DNA of 64,000 nucleotides from Pandoraea apista (GCF_001465595.2 NZ_CP013481.2:2232001-2296000); one strand, 5' to 3'. Shown: positions 17,254 through 29,530, numbered from the stretch's first letter. A program made the numbers and translations. The notes: a model not told the origin generated them from the letters alone.

Positions 17254-19566
17254 ATGGTTGAAATCGAAATTGACGGCCAAAAGGTCGAGGTGCCCGAAGG
17301 CAGCATGGTGATCCAGGCTGCCAAGAAAAACGGCACCTATATTCCCCACTTCTGCTACCACAAGAAGCTGTCCATCGCTGCGAACTGCCGCATGTGCCTG
17401 GTCGAGGTCGAAAAAGCCCCGAAGGCTGTGCCGGCTTGTGCAACGCCGGTGGCCAACGGCATGATCGTGCGCACCAACTCCGAGAAGGCTGTGAAGGCAC
17501 AGCAATCGGTGATGGAGTTCTTGCTGATCAATCACCCGCTCGACTGCCCGATCTGCGATCAGGGCGGCGAGTGCCAACTGCAGGACTTGGCCGTCGGTTA
17601 CGGCAAGTCGGCGTCGCGCTATCAGGAAGAGAAGCGCGTGGTGTTCCACAAGAATGTGGGCCCGCTCATCTCGATGGAAGAGATGTCGCGCTGCATCCAC
17701 TGCACCCGCTGCGTGCGTTTCGGTCAGGAAGTGGCCGGCGTCATGGAATTCGGCATGCTGGGTCGTGGCGAGCACTCGGAAATCACCTCGTTCGTCGGCA
17801 AGACGGTGGACTCGGAACTGTCGGGCAACATGATCGACCTGTGCCCGGTCGGCGCCCTGACGTCCAAGCCGTTCCGTTACAGCGCCCGTACGTGGGAACT
17901 GTCGCGCCGCAAGTCGGTGAGCCCTCACGACGGCGTGGGTGCGAACCTCGTGGTGCAAGTGAAGAACAACAAGGTCATGCGTGTTGTGCCGCTCGAAAAC
18001 GAAGCGGTCAACGAATGCTGGATCTCGGACAAGGATCGTTTCTCTTACGAAGGTCTGAACAGCGACGATCGTCTCACCAAGCCGATGCTCAAGCAGGGCG
18101 GTGAGTGGCACGAAGTCGACTGGCAGACGGCGCTCGAGTATGTCGGTCACGGTCTGACCGATATCATCCGCGACTTCGGCGCCGACGCCGTCGCCGCGCT
18201 GGCGTCGCCGCACGCCACGATCGAAGAACTGCACTTGCTGCAAAAATTCGTGCGCGCGCTGGGTAGCGATAACGTCGACTTCCGTCTGCGTCAGACGGAT
18301 GTGTCGGGTGGCACGCAGGGCGCCCCGTGGCTCGGCCTGCCGATCGCTGAACTCGACAAGCTGCAAAGCACGCTGGTCGTGGGCTCGTTCCTGCGCAAGG
18401 ATCATCCGCTGTTCGCTTCGCGTCTGCGCTCCGCAGTGAAGGCCGGTGGCCAACTCAACGTGTTGCATGGCTCGGACGACGATCTGCTGGTGAAGCTCGC
18501 CAACAAGATCATCGCGGCACCGAGTGCCTGGGTGAGCGAGCTGGCCGGTATTGCCGTGGCCGCTGCCGCCGCCAAGGGTGTTGCCGCGCCCGCGGAACTG
18601 GCCGGTGTGAGCGCCAGCGATACCGCCAAAGCCATCGCGGCTTCGCTGGTGAAGGGGGAGCGTCGCGCGATTCTGCTGGGTAACGCCGCTGTGCAGCATC
18701 CGCAGTTCTCGCAACTGCATGCCATCGCGCAAGTGATCGCCGACATCACCGGCGCCACGCTGGGCTTCCTCACCGAAGGCGCCAACACGGTCGGCGGCTA
18801 CGTAGTGAAGGCGACCAATGCGAAGGGCGCTGCCGGACTGTTCGCGCAACCGCGTCAGGCCTATCTGCTGCTGAACACCGAGCCGGAGTACGACTCGGCA
18901 GATGCGAAGCAAGCACTCACGGCATTGACTGCCGCGAAGATGGTCGTCTCGCTCTCGCCGTTCAAGCACGGCCTCGAGTACGCCGATGTCCTGCTGCCGA
19001 TCGCCCCGTTCACGGAAACTGCCGGTACGTTCGTCAACGCCGAAGGTTTGCCGCAACACTTCAACGGTGTGGTGCGTGCGCTGGGCGAAACGCGTCCGGG
19101 CTGGAAGGTGCTGCGCGTGCTGGGCAATCTCCTCAAGCTGCAAGGCTTCGAACAGGACACGGCCGAGCAGGTTCGCGACGAAGCCCTCGCCGGTTTCTCG
19201 GCGGCAACGCTCGACAACCGCGCCAAGGCTGCACTGACCGCGCCCAAGGCGGCGGGGCAGGGCCTGGAGCGTCTGGCCGATGTGCCGATCTACGCTGCCG
19301 ACGCGCTGGTGCGCCGCGCCCCGTCGCTGCAATTGACGAACGATGCCAAGGCGGCGCTGCGCGCCACGCTGCCGGCAGCGCTGTTCGACAGTCTGGGCCT
19401 CGCCGCCGGCGACGCCGTGCGCGTACGTCAGGGCGATGCTGTGGTTACGCTGCCGGCCGCTCGTTCGGAAACGCTGCCTGCCAATGTGGTGCGTGTTCCG
19501 GCAGCCACGCCGGCGTCCGCCGCGCTTGGCGCGATGTTCGGTGAAATTTCGGTGGAGAAGGCGTAA
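17254..19566 (+). CDS. nuoG: NADH-quinone oxidoreductase subunit G
   Basis: A 770-residue 75-kDa subunit, the largest of the peripheral arm. Residues 1-80 form a ferredoxin-like [2Fe-2S] domain (CYHKKLSIAANCRMCLVEV), followed by cluster motifs with CPICDQGGECQLQD and CIHCTRCVRFGQEVAG, and then a molybdopterin-oxidoreductase-like domain that carries no molybdenum. The C-terminal third is Ala-rich and diverges more, as usual for the family. It ends directly against the nuoH start with no spacer. Confidence 0.97.
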   Translation: MVEIEIDGQKVEVPEGSMVIQAAKKNGTYIPHFCYHKKLSIAANCRMCLVEVEKAPKAVPACATPVANGMIVRTNSEKAVKAQQSVMEFLLINHPLDCPICDQGGECQLQDLAVGYGKSASRYQEEKRVVFHKNVGPLISMEEMSRCIHCTRCVRFGQEVAGVMEFGMLGRGEHSEITSFVGKTVDSELSGNMIDLCPVGALTSKPFRYSARTWELSRRKSVSPHDGVGANLVVQVKNNKVMRVVPLENEAVNECWISDKDRFSYEGLNSDDRLTKPMLKQGGEWHEVDWQTALEYVGHGLTDIIRDFGADAVAALASPHATIEELHLLQKFVRALGSDNVDFRLRQTDVSGGTQGAPWLGLPIAELDKLQSTLVVGSFLRKDHPLFASRLRSAVKAGGQLNVLHGSDDDLLVKLANKIIAAPSAWVSELAGIAVAAAAAKGVAAPAELAGVSASDTAKAIAASLVKGERRAILLGNAAVQHPQFSQLHAIAQVIADITGATLGFLTEGANTVGGYVVKATNAKGAAGLFAQPRQAYLLLNTEPEYDSADAKQALTALTAAKMVVSLSPFKHGLEYADVLLPIAPFTETAGTFVNAEGLPQHFNGVVRALGETRPGWKVLRVLGNLLKLQGFEQDTAEQVRDEALAGFSAATLDNRAKAALTAPKAAGQGLERLADVPIYAADALVRRAPSLQLTNDAKAALRATLPAALFDSLGLAAGDAVRVRQGDAVVTLPAARSETLPANVVRVPAATPASAALGAMFGEISVEKA

Positions 19567-20631
19567 ATGAGCCTGAACGAAGTCATCAATCAATACGGCA
19601 CGCAACTGCTGGGCGTGGCCTGGCCGACAGTGTGGGCGCTGGTCCGTATTCTCGTCGTGGCCGTGATCCTGCTGCTGTGCGTGGCGTACCTGATTCTGTG
19701 GGAGCGCAAGCTCATCGGCTGGATGCATGTGCGTCTCGGTCCGAACCGCGTGGGCCCGGCGGGTCTGCTCCAGCCGATTGCCGACGTGTTGAAGCTCCTG
19801 CTCAAGGAAGTCATCACACCGTCGCAAGTCAGCAAGGGTATTTACGCCATCGCTCCGGTGATGGCAGTGCTGCCGGCCTTCGCGATCTGGGCGGTGATCC
19901 CGTTCCAGCCGGGCGCGGTGCTGGCGGATGTGAACGCCGGTCTGCTCTACGCGATCGCGATCTCGTCGATCGGTGTGTACGGCGTGATTCTCGCCGGCTG
20001 GGCATCGAACTCGAAATACGCTTTCCTCGGCGCTATGCGCGCGTCGGCCCAGATGATTTCTTATGAAATCGCCATGGGCTTCGCGCTGGTGACGGTGCTG
20101 ATGACGGCCGGCTCGCTCAACCTGTCGGACATCGTGCGCTCGCAGGAGCACGGCATGTTCGCCGGCATGGGGCTGAACCTGTTGTCGTGGAACTGGCTGC
20201 CGCTGCTGCCGATGTTCGTCGTCTACTTCATCTCGGGCATTGCGGAAACGAACCGCCACCCGTTCGACGTGGTGGAAGGCGAGTCGGAAATCGTGGCCGG
20301 TCACATGATCGAATACTCGGGCATGGGCTTCGCGCTCTTCTTCCTGGCCGAGTACATCAACATGATCATCATCTCGGCGCTCGCGTCGGTGTTGTTCCTG
20401 GGTGGCTGGAGTGCGCCGTTCGGCTTCCTGTCGTTCATCCCGGGCGTGTTCTGGCTGGCGTTCAAGGTGTTCCTGCTGCTGTCGGTGTTCATCTGGGTGC
20501 GCGCGACGTTCCCGCGCTACCGCTACGACCAGATCATGCGTCTGGGCTGGAAGGTTTTCCTGCCGTTGACGATCGTTTGGGTGATCGTGGTGGGTGGCTG
20601 GATCATGTCGCCCTGGAACATCTGGGGCTGA
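19567..20631 (+). CDS. nuoH: NADH-quinone oxidoreductase subunit H
   Basis: A 354-residue ND1-family membrane subunit with about eight or nine transmembrane helices. It joins the peripheral arm to the membrane arm and forms part of the quinone entry channel. Conserved segments seen are [24 protein letters not shown] near residues 45-68 and [21 protein letters not shown] near 220-240. The ATG directly follows the nuoG stop codon. Confidence 0.98.
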   Translation: MSLNEVINQYGTQLLGVAWPTVWALVRILVVAVILLLCVAYLILWERKLIGWMHVRLGPNRVGPAGLLQPIADVLKLLLKEVITPSQVSKGIYAIAPVMAVLPAFAIWAVIPFQPGAVLADVNAGLLYAIAISSIGVYGVILAGWASNSKYAFLGAMRASAQMISYEIAMGFALVTVLMTAGSLNLSDIVRSQEHGMFAGMGLNLLSWNWLPLLPMFVVYFISGIAETNRHPFDVVEGESEIVAGHMIEYSGMGFALFFLAEYINMIIISALASVLFLGGWSAPFGFLSFIPGVFWLAFKVFLLLSVFIWVRATFPRYRYDQIMRLGWKVFLPLTIVWVIVVGGWIMSPWNIWG

Positions 20632-20654
20632 GGCGAACGGAGTAGAGGAATCCC

Positions 20655-21146
20655 ATGGTAAGGGCAATCAAGGACTTTTTCGGCAGTTTCCTGTTGTTGG
20701 AACTGCTCAAGGGCATGGCGCTCACGGGGCGTTACACGTTCGCTCGCAAGGTGACGGTGCAGTTTCCCGAAGAGAAGACGCCGCTGTCGCCGCGTTTTCG
20801 CGGTCTGCATGCGCTGCGCCGTTATCCGAACGGCGAAGAGCGCTGCATCGCTTGTAAGTTGTGCGAAGCGGTGTGCCCGGCAATGGCCATCACGATCGAG
20901 TCGGATGTGCGTGACGACGGCACCCGCCGTACCACGCGTTACGACATCGATCTGACCAAGTGCATTTTCTGCGGCTTCTGCGAAGAAAGCTGCCCGGTGG
21001 ACTCGATCGTCGAGACGCACATTCTCGAGTATCACGGCGAGAAGCGTGGCGATCTGTACTTCACCAAGGAAATGTTGCTCGCGGTGGGCGATCGTTACGA
21101 AAACGAAATCGCGGCGGCCAAGGCGGCCGATGCGCCGTACCGTTAA
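20655..21146 (+). CDS. nuoI: NADH-quinone oxidoreductase subunit I
   Basis: A 163-residue TYKY-family subunit with two [4Fe-4S] clusters, N6a and N6b. The two ferredoxin motifs are complete: [12 protein letters not shown] and [12 protein letters not shown], together with the Pro-associated cysteines that cross-ligate them. An N-terminal amphipathic helix ([16 protein letters not shown]) anchors it to the membrane side. It lies between nuoH and nuoJ; a 7-bp inverted repeat (21155-21161 with 21174-21180) sits in the spacer that follows. Confidence 0.98.
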   Translation: MVRAIKDFFGSFLLLELLKGMALTGRYTFARKVTVQFPEEKTPLSPRFRGLHALRRYPNGEERCIACKLCEAVCPAMAITIESDVRDDGTRRTTRYDIDLTKCIFCGFCEESCPVDSIVETHILEYHGEKRGDLYFTKEMLLAVGDRYENEIAAAKAADAPYR

Positions 21147-21225
21147 GCAGGGCAGGGCGCGGCAGCTCGATGGCGCGCCCGGTACGGCAATTGACGTTGG
21201 CTAATTCTCGCGACACCCGGTGATT

Positions 21226-21861
21226 ATGGAATTTACAACCTTTCTTTTCTACGTGTTTGCGCTGATCCTCGTGGTCTCGGGCCTCAAGGTCGTGACCTCG
21301 CGCAACCCCGTACAGTCGGCACTGTTCCTGGTGCTGGCCTTCTTCAACGCCGCGGCGATCTGGATGCTGCTCGAGGCCGAGTTTCTGGCAATCATGCTGG
21401 TGCTCGTCTACGTCGGCGCGGTGATGGTGCTGTTCCTGTTCGTGGTGATGATGATCGACATCAATCTCGACGAACTGCGACGCGGCTTTGGCAAGTTCAT
21501 TCCGCTGGCAAGTGCTGTCGGCGCGATCATGATCGTCGAAGCATCGCTGGTCCTGATGCGCGGCTACGGCGCCACGCGCGCCCCGGTCAAGGCCGTGTCG
21601 GCGCCCGATGTGCCGAACACCAAGGCCCTCGGTATCGCGTTGTACACCGACTATATCTTTGCCTTCGAAGTGGCAGGTCTGATCCTGCTGGTGGCCGTCG
21701 TGGCAGCCGTTGCGCTCACGATGCGTAACCGCAAGGACCACAAACAGACCGACCCGAGCAAGCAGGTGCGCGTGAAGGCGCGCGACCGCGTGCGTCTGGT
21801 GTCGATGCCCGCCGAAGCCCGGCAGCAATCCACCGGCACTGACAAGCCGGCGGCGGAATAA
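21226..21861 (+). CDS. nuoJ: NADH-quinone oxidoreductase subunit J
   Basis: A 211-residue ND6-family membrane subunit with about five transmembrane helices. The conserved EAEFLAIMLVLVYVGAVMVLFLFV region in helix 3 contains the pi-bulge segment found in ND6 proteins. The ATG (MEFTTFLFYVF) is preferred over a GTG two codons earlier because it matches the family N terminus; the spacing to a ribosome-binding site does not decide. The C-terminal cytoplasmic tail of about 45 residues is basic and polar. Confidence 0.95.
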   Translation: MEFTTFLFYVFALILVVSGLKVVTSRNPVQSALFLVLAFFNAAAIWMLLEAEFLAIMLVLVYVGAVMVLFLFVVMMIDINLDELRRGFGKFIPLASAVGAIMIVEASLVLMRGYGATRAPVKAVSAPDVPNTKALGIALYTDYIFAFEVAGLILLVAVVAAVALTMRNRKDHKQTDPSKQVRVKARDRVRLVSMPAEARQQSTGTDKPAAE

Positions 21862-21870
21862 GGAGACAGC

Positions 21871-22182
21871 ATGATGTCGTTGTCGCTAGCGCATTACCTG
21901 GTGTTGGGCGCGATTCTCTTCGCGATCAGCATTACCGGTATCTTCCTCAACCGCAGAAATGTGATTGTGCTGCTGATGGCCATCGAGCTGATGTTGCTCG
22001 CGGTCAATCTGAACTTCGTCGCGTTCTCGCATTACCTGGGCGACATTGCCGGTCAGGTATTCGTGTTCTTCATTCTTACGGTGGCCGCCGCGGAAGCCGC
22101 GATCGGTCTGGCCATTCTGGTCACGCTGTTCCGTAAGCTCGAAACGGTCAACGTCGAAGATCTCGACCGCCTTAAGGGTTAA
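21871..22182 (+). CDS. nuoK: NADH-quinone oxidoreductase subunit K
   Basis: A 103-residue ND4L-family subunit with three transmembrane helices. The key membrane glutamates are present: one in [13 protein letters not shown] (helix 2) and one in [11 protein letters not shown] (helix 3), both part of the proton channel. Two adjacent ATG codons make the start ambiguous by one residue. It follows nuoJ by 9 bp, and nuoL starts 17 bp after its stop. Confidence 0.97.
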   Translation: MMSLSLAHYLVLGAILFAISITGIFLNRRNVIVLLMAIELMLLAVNLNFVAFSHYLGDIAGQVFVFFILTVAAAEAAIGLAILVTLFRKLETVNVEDLDRLKG

Positions 22183-22199
22183 CAAAAGCGAACGCTGTT

Positions 22200-24248
<2,049 letters not shown>

Positions 24249-24266
24249 TAGGGGGAGCCAACAATA

Positions 24267-25748
24267 ATGCAATCGCTACCGCTTCTGAGTCTGGCCATTT
24301 GGCTGCCCATTCTGTCGGGGATCGTTGTCCTCGCTGTGGGAAATGACCGTAACCCGACGGGCGCACGCGTGCTGGCGCTCATCGGTTCGCTGGTGAGCTT
24401 CCTGGTCACGCTGCCGCTGATCTCGAACTTCGACGCCAATACGCCGGCGTTCCAGTACGTCGAAAAGACGAGCTGGATCGAGCGTTTCCACATCAACTAT
24501 TTCCTGGGCATCGACGGCATCTCGCTGTGGCTGGTCGTGCTGACCGCGCTCATCACGGTAATCGTGGTGATCGCGGGCTGGGAAGTGATCACGGAACGCG
24601 TCTCGCAGTACATGGCCGCCTTCCTGATCCTCTCGGGTCTGATGATCGGTGTGTTCTCGGCGCAAGACGGCCTGCTGTTCTACGTATTCTTCGAAGCCAC
24701 GCTGATCCCGATGTACCTGATCATCGGCGTGTGGGGTGGCCCGAACCGGGTGTATGCAGCGTTCAAGTTCTTCCTGTACACGTTGCTCGGCTCGCTGCTC
24801 ATGCTGGTTGCGCTGATTTATCTGTACAACGCAACGGGCTCGTTCACGCTGACCGACTGGTACGCGGTGAAGTTGCCGATGGACGCGCAGATACTGCTGT
24901 TCGCCGCCTTCTTCATGGCCTTCGCCGTGAAGGTGCCGATGTGGCCGGTGCATACCTGGCTGCCGGACGCCCACGTGGAAGCGCCGACCGGCGGCTCGGT
25001 CGTGCTGGCCGCGATCATGCTGAAGCTGGGTGCGTACGGTTTCCTGCGCTTCTCGCTGCCGATTGCACCGGACGCCAGCCACTACCTGTCGGGCTTCATG
25101 ATCGCGCTCGCGCTGATCGCCGTGGTCTACATCGGCCTCGTGGCGCTGGTGCAGACCGACATGAAGAAACTGGTGGCGTACTCGTCGATCGCTCACATGG
25201 GCTTCGCGATCCTCGGTTTCTTCATGTTCAGCGAAATTGGCATGCAGGGCGCGCTGGTGCAGATGATCTCGCACGGTTTCGTGTCGGGCGCCATGTTCCT
25301 GTGTATTGGTGTGCTGTATGACCGTATGCACTCGCGCAACATCGCCGATTACGGCGGTGTGGTGAACACGATGCCGAAGTTTGCCGCGTTCTTCATGCTG
25401 TTCGCGATGGCCAACAGCGGTCTGCCGGCAACGTCGGGTTTCGTGGGTGAATTCCTGGTGATTCTGGGTGCTGTGAAGCTGAACTTCTGGGTGGGCCTGC
25501 TGGCGGCCACCTCGCTGATCACCGGCGCGGCTTACTCGCTGTGGATGTACAAGCGCGTGATCTTCGGCGCCATTGCCAACGACCATGTGCGCGAGCTGAT
25601 CGATATCAACAAGCGCGAGTTCTTCATGCTGGCCGTGTTGGCTGCACTCACGCTGTTCATGGGTATCTATCCGAAGCCTTTCACGGACCTGATGCACACC
25701 TCCGTGGTTAACCTCCTCGCCCACGTGGCGCAGACCAAGCTGCCGTAA
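24267..25748 (+). CDS. nuoM: NADH-quinone oxidoreductase subunit M
   Basis: A 493-residue antiporter-like membrane subunit (ND4 family), about 14 transmembrane helices. Seen: VFFEATLIPMYLIIGVWGG, with the channel Glu, AFAVKVPMWPVHTWLPDAHVEAPTGGSV, with the channel Lys and His, and a further lysine in DMKKLVAYSSIAHMG. It is one of the three proton-pumping antiporter-like subunits with NuoL and NuoN, and is preceded by a GGGGGAG ribosome-binding site. Confidence 0.98.
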   Translation: MQSLPLLSLAIWLPILSGIVVLAVGNDRNPTGARVLALIGSLVSFLVTLPLISNFDANTPAFQYVEKTSWIERFHINYFLGIDGISLWLVVLTALITVIVVIAGWEVITERVSQYMAAFLILSGLMIGVFSAQDGLLFYVFFEATLIPMYLIIGVWGGPNRVYAAFKFFLYTLLGSLLMLVALIYLYNATGSFTLTDWYAVKLPMDAQILLFAAFFMAFAVKVPMWPVHTWLPDAHVEAPTGGSVVLAAIMLKLGAYGFLRFSLPIAPDASHYLSGFMIALALIAVVYIGLVALVQTDMKKLVAYSSIAHMGFAILGFFMFSEIGMQGALVQMISHGFVSGAMFLCIGVLYDRMHSRNIADYGGVVNTMPKFAAFFMLFAMANSGLPATSGFVGEFLVILGAVKLNFWVGLLAATSLITGAAYSLWMYKRVIFGAIANDHVRELIDINKREFFMLAVLAALTLFMGIYPKPFTDLMHTSVVNLLAHVAQTKLP

Positions 25749-25768
25749 TCGGGGAGGACATCTAGATC

Positions 25769-27238
25769 ATGCAAAACATTAATCTGCTGCCTGCGTTGCC
25801 GGAGGCCATCCTGCTGCTCATGATCCTTGTGATCATGATGTGCGACGCGTTCCTCGGCCAGACGCGTAAGCTGAACTACGTTCTGGCACTCATCACGTCT
25901 GCGGTCGTGTCCGTGCTGTGGGCGTGCAATGCCGGAGACCCGGCATCGCACTACATGTTCGGCAATGTGTTCATCGCCGACCCGATGTCGAACCTGCTCA
26001 AGGCCTTCGGCGGTCTGGCAACGTTCGTCACGTTCATCTACGGCCAGAAGTATCTGGAAGCGCGCGGCCTTGCGCGTGGCGACTTCTATGTGCTCAGCCT
26101 GTTCTCGTTGCTGGGTCTGTCGGTGATGATTTCGGGCAACAACTTCCTGACCCTTTACCTGGGTCTGGAATTGATGTCCCTGTCGCTGTACGCCCTCGCT
26201 GCCGTGTGGCGCGATTCGACGAACGCGACCGAGTCGGCCATGAAGTACTACGTGCTGGGGGCGCTCGCATCGGGCTTCCTGCTGTACGGTATGTCGATGA
26301 TGTACGGCGCGACCGGTTCGCTCGAACTGGCCAAGGTCTTCGAAGTTATCGCCTCGGGTGCCGTGAACAAGATCGTGCTGGTGTTCGGCGTGGTGTTCGT
26401 GGTGGCGGGTCTGGCATTCAAGCTGGGCGCGGCTCCGTTCCACATGTGGGTGCCGGACGTCTACCAAGGCGCGCCGACGCCCGTCACGCTGCTCATCGGT
26501 GGCGCGCCGAAGCTGGGTGCTTTCGCACTGCTGTTGCGTTTGCTCGTCGAAGGCATGCTGCCGCTGGCGATCGACTGGCAACAGATGCTGATCATTCTGG
26601 CGGTGCTCTCGCTGGTGATCGGTAACCTGACTGCTATCGTTCAGACCAACGTCAAGCGTCTGCTGGCGTACTCGACGATCTCGCACATGGGCTTCGTGTT
26701 GCTGGGCATGCTCTCGGGCGTGGTCGGCGGCAAGATCGACGGTATCGCCGATGCTTACGGCTCGTCGCTCTTCTACAGCGTGATCTACCTGCTGACGACG
26801 CTGGGCACGTTCGGTATCGTGCTGCTGCTCTCGCGCAAGGGCTTCGAGGCCGAGAACCTCTCGGATCTGAAGGGCCTCAACCAGCGTAGCCCGTGGTTTG
26901 CTTTCGTCATGCTGATGCTGATGTTCTCGCTGGCCGGCATTCCGCCGCTGGCGGGCTTCTACGCCAAGCTGGCCGTGCTGCAAGCCGTGGTCAACGCCGG
27001 TATGGTGTGGCTGGCCGTTGTGGCGGTGATCGCCTCGCTGATCGGCGCCTTCTACTACCTGCGTGTCGTCAAGCTGATGTACTTCGACAAGCCGGAGGAC
27101 GCCAACGCGCTGGAAGGCAGCGGTACGATGCGTTTCGTCCTGTCGCTCAACGGTCTGGTGCTGGTGTATCTGGGCCTGATGCCCGGCCCGCTGATGGACT
27201 GGTGCCTGCGCACCATCAAACTGACGCTGGCGAGCTAA
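25769..27238 (+). CDS. nuoN: NADH-quinone oxidoreductase subunit N
   Basis: A 489-residue antiporter-like membrane subunit (ND2 family), the last structural gene of complex I here. Conserved elements are [16 protein letters not shown], with the channel Glu, [40 protein letters not shown], with the channel Lys, and [16 protein letters not shown]. It is followed after 130 bp by the DUF2818 membrane gene. Confidence 0.98.
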   Translation: MQNINLLPALPEAILLLMILVIMMCDAFLGQTRKLNYVLALITSAVVSVLWACNAGDPASHYMFGNVFIADPMSNLLKAFGGLATFVTFIYGQKYLEARGLARGDFYVLSLFSLLGLSVMISGNNFLTLYLGLELMSLSLYALAAVWRDSTNATESAMKYYVLGALASGFLLYGMSMMYGATGSLELAKVFEVIASGAVNKIVLVFGVVFVVAGLAFKLGAAPFHMWVPDVYQGAPTPVTLLIGGAPKLGAFALLLRLLVEGMLPLAIDWQQMLIILAVLSLVIGNLTAIVQTNVKRLLAYSTISHMGFVLLGMLSGVVGGKIDGIADAYGSSLFYSVIYLLTTLGTFGIVLLLSRKGFEAENLSDLKGLNQRSPWFAFVMLMLMFSLAGIPPLAGFYAKLAVLQAVVNAGMVWLAVVAVIASLIGAFYYLRVVKLMYFDKPEDANALEGSGTMRFVLSLNGLVLVYLGLMPGPLMDWCLRTIKLTLAS

Positions 27239-27368
27239 GCGGCCGCCGATTCAGAAAGACGACGTCGGCGAAGGCAACAACGTCGACAGAAGACCGGGCA
27301 GGGCGGCCGAGAGGATTGGCCGGCCCGGCGCAAGAGAAATCAACCGACGAACGGTGGAGGCACGAACG

Positions 27369-27686
27369 ATGGGCATGTCGGCAGGGGGTACGCTTGTGAT
27401 TCTGCTGGCCGTGCTGGGCGCGAACCTGCCGTTCGTGAACCAACGCCTGTTCTGCGTTGTCGCACTCAAGCGAGCGATCAAGCCGCTGTGGCTGCGGCTG
27501 ATCGAACTGGTGGTGACCTACTTCGTGGTGGGCGCCCTCGGTTATTTGATCGAGTCGAGCATTGGCAACGTCTTTTCGCAGGGCTGGGAGTTCTATGCGG
27601 TCACGGCGAGTCTGTTTGTCGTGTTCGCGTTTCCGGGCTTCGTTTACCGGTATTTGTGGCGTCATCGACCGGCGGCTGCCGCTTGA
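27369..27686 (+). CDS. DUF2818 family small membrane protein
   Basis: A 105-residue hydrophobic protein with three predicted transmembrane segments (about 8-28, 42-62 and 74-95) and the loop LPFVNQRLF. It resembles the DUF2818 family, which in betaproteobacteria is regularly found just downstream of nuoN. The ATG at this position follows GGAGG by 8 nt; an in-frame GTG 15 bp upstream and an ATG two codons later are less likely. There is a terminator just after it, so it is the last gene of the nuo transcript. Its function is not established; an accessory or assembly role for complex I is only inferred from position. Confidence 0.8.
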   Translation: MGMSAGGTLVILLAVLGANLPFVNQRLFCVVALKRAIKPLWLRLIELVVTYFVVGALGYLIESSIGNVFSQGWEFYAVTASLFVVFAFPGFVYRYLWRHRPAAAA

Positions 27687-27703
27687 TATGTCTGCTTTGC
27701 AAG

Positions 27704-27731
27704 ACGCCGCCTTTGGGCGGCGTTTTGTTTT
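27704..27731 (+). terminator. rho-independent terminator of the nuo operon
   Basis: A perfect 8-bp GC-rich stem (ACGCCGCC at 27704-27711, GGCGGCGT at 27716-27723), 4-nt loop and TTTGTTTT tail, 17 bp after the DUF2818 stop. Confidence 0.9.
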
Positions 27732-27762
27732 GGGTTCGCCAATTTTCAGCCGTGGAGGGCTT

Positions 27763-28356
27763 ATGACCCAAGGTCAAACCGACGATCAGCATCTGATCGA
27801 GACGCGTGTTACGAGTGAAACGGTCTACGAGGGCGCGTTTCTGACGATCAAGCGCGATCGCATTCGTTTGCCCGACGGCAAGACCGCTGTGCGCGAGTAC
27901 ACCACCCATCCGGGGGCGGTCATGGTAATTCCGCTCTTCGAAGACGGTCAGGTGCTCATGGAGCGCCAGTATCGCTATCCGCTCCAGCGCGTAATGACGG
28001 AACTGCCGGCGGGCAAGCTCGATGACGCCGAAGGCGGTCTGGCCTGTGGTCAGCGCGAACTGCTCGAAGAGACCGGATATCATGCCAAGCGCTGGGATTA
28101 CCTCACGCGTATTCATCCGGTGATCTCGTATTCGACGGAATTCATCGATATTTGGCTCGCGCGCGATCTCACACAGGGCGAGCAGCGTCTCGACGACGGT
28201 GAGTTTCTCGACGTGTTCAAGATGCCGGCGACCGAATTGCTGCAATGGGTGCGCGACGGGCGAATCACCGACGTTAAATCGATCATCGGCGCGTTTTGGC
28301 TGGAAAAGATAATATCGGGAGTCTGGCAGCCGAACGAACGTTCGCCGCTGCGCTGA
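27763..28356 (+). CDS. Nudix hydrolase, ADP-ribose pyrophosphatase type
   Basis: A 197-residue hydrolase with a complete Nudix box: G-x5-E-x7-RE-L-x-EE-x-G is read from GKLDDAEGG through REL and LEETGY (about residues 84-106), with all the glutamates that bind magnesium. The preceding region (VREYTTHPGAVMVIPLFEDGQVLMERQYRYP) resembles ADP-ribose pyrophosphatases of the NudF type, which cleave ADP-ribose to AMP and ribose 5-phosphate. The start MTQGQTDDQ follows GGAGGG; the longer open frame reaches back into the DUF2818 gene and is not used. It lies just after the nuo terminator, so it needs its own promoter. Confidence 0.88.
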   Translation: MTQGQTDDQHLIETRVTSETVYEGAFLTIKRDRIRLPDGKTAVREYTTHPGAVMVIPLFEDGQVLMERQYRYPLQRVMTELPAGKLDDAEGGLACGQRELLEETGYHAKRWDYLTRIHPVISYSTEFIDIWLARDLTQGEQRLDDGEFLDVFKMPATELLQWVRDGRITDVKSIIGAFWLEKIISGVWQPNERSPLR

Positions 28357-28419
28357 TCCATCGACATTTTATGAGCCCGGGCCCGGCATAGGGCGGGGCC
28401 GGGACACATTCATCGCGTC

Positions 28420-28893
28420 ATGAAGGTTTTTGATTTGCGTTGTGCGCACGAGCACACCTTCGAGGGCTGGTTCGGCTCGGAGGACGATTACCTTTCGCAG
28501 CAAACACGGGGGCTGGTGACATGCCCCGTTTGCGGCGATACGGCGATCGTTCGCATGCCGTCGGCGCCACGTCTGAACCTCTCGGGGGCGACCTCGCGTG
28601 CCGATGCCGCACCGGCAGGCACGCCGAGCCAAGGGGCTGTCTCCGGCGGCGCCATCGAAGCGAAACGCGAATTGCAAACGCTCTGGATGAAGGCCGTGCG
28701 CCACGTCATGGCGAACACGGAAGACGTCGGTAGCAATTTTGCCGAGGAAGCCCGCAAGATCCACTATCGGGAAGCCCCTGAGCGCAACATTCGCGGCACG
28801 GCGTCTCGGGAAGAGACCGAGGCGCTGGCGGAGGAGGGTATCGACGTGATGCCGCTCCCCATTCCCGACGGCTTCAAGGATACGTTACAGTAA
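28420..28893 (+). CDS. DUF1178 family protein
   Basis: A 157-residue protein matching the DUF1178 family: it starts MKVFDLRCAHEHTFEGWF and has a CPVC pair near residue 37 that, with Cys8 and His10, could form a zinc-ribbon-like site. The middle is a short Ala/Gly/Ser-rich linker, and the C-terminal half (LWMKAVRHVMANTEDVGSNFAEEARKIHYREAPERNIRG) is the conserved core of the family. It is 63 bp after the Nudix gene and may be co-transcribed. No biochemical function is known. Confidence 0.85.
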   Translation: MKVFDLRCAHEHTFEGWFGSEDDYLSQQTRGLVTCPVCGDTAIVRMPSAPRLNLSGATSRADAAPAGTPSQGAVSGGAIEAKRELQTLWMKAVRHVMANTEDVGSNFAEEARKIHYREAPERNIRGTASREETEALAEEGIDVMPLPIPDGFKDTLQ

Positions 28894-29074
28894 GCCCATC
28901 GCCGGGTAGGTAGGTCCAGTTGCAGGGCACTGCGAGTCGCTGACGCCGTTCTTGTGCGTGCTGACGATCACCGCGCTACTTTCACGGACTTTCAGGCAGT
29001 TCCACGCATTTTCACGCATTCCCATTTCGCGCGCCTGTCAGGCGATACCGGCGCGCCGCACGGAGGAGTTCGCG

Positions 29075-29530
29075 ATGGCAACGTTCGAGTACTACTTCGA
29101 AGACTTCGCAGTGGGCGACACCTTCGATCTGGGCGAATATACGTTCACGGCAGACGAGATCGTGCATTTCGCCCGGCAATTTGATCCCCAGCCGTTTCAC
29201 GTCGATGAGCTGGCCGGACGCGAGTCCCATTTCGGCGGACTGGTGGCCAGTGGCTGGCATACGTGCAGCATCATGATGCGGATGAACGTCGACAAGCTGC
29301 TCTCGCGCTCGGCCAGCATGGGCTCGCCGGGGGTAGAACAGATCGAATGGCTCAAGCCGGTGCGCCCGGGAGACACGATTAGCGTGACGAGCAGCACGCT
29401 GGAAGTCCGGGCGTCGAAGAGCCGTCCCGACCGCGGTATCGTACGGCAGCTCTGGACAGCCACGAACCAGCATGGCGAGGAAGTGTGCCGGTTCCGGGGC
29501 ACGGGGCTTTATCTGAAGCGCGTTGCCTGA
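29075..29530 (+). CDS. MaoC-like hot-dog dehydratase
   Basis: A 151-residue hot-dog-fold protein of the MaoC dehydratase family, with the hydratase signature FARQFDPQPFHVDELAGRESHFGGLVASGWHT, in which Asp and His are the expected catalytic pair. Such proteins hydrate or dehydrate acyl-CoA thioesters. The start MATFEYYFED follows GGAGGAG by 9 nt; the longer frame upstream has no family support. It lies alone between DUF1178 and the convergent UPF0339 gene. The substrate is unknown; a link with the nearby acyl-CoA cluster is only positional. Confidence 0.85.
   Translation: MATFEYYFEDFAVGDTFDLGEYTFTADEIVHFARQFDPQPFHVDELAGRESHFGGLVASGWHTCSIMMRMNVDKLLSRSASMGSPGVEQIEWLKPVRPGDTISVTSSTLEVRASKSRPDRGIVRQLWTATNQHGEEVCRFRGTGLYLKRVA

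Noticed and set aside
17221..20667. 1148-residue open frame on the minus strand opposite nuoG and nuoH
   Set aside because: It is antisense to two certain genes, His/Arg/Gln-rich without any domain, and typical of the spurious long frames of high-GC genomes.
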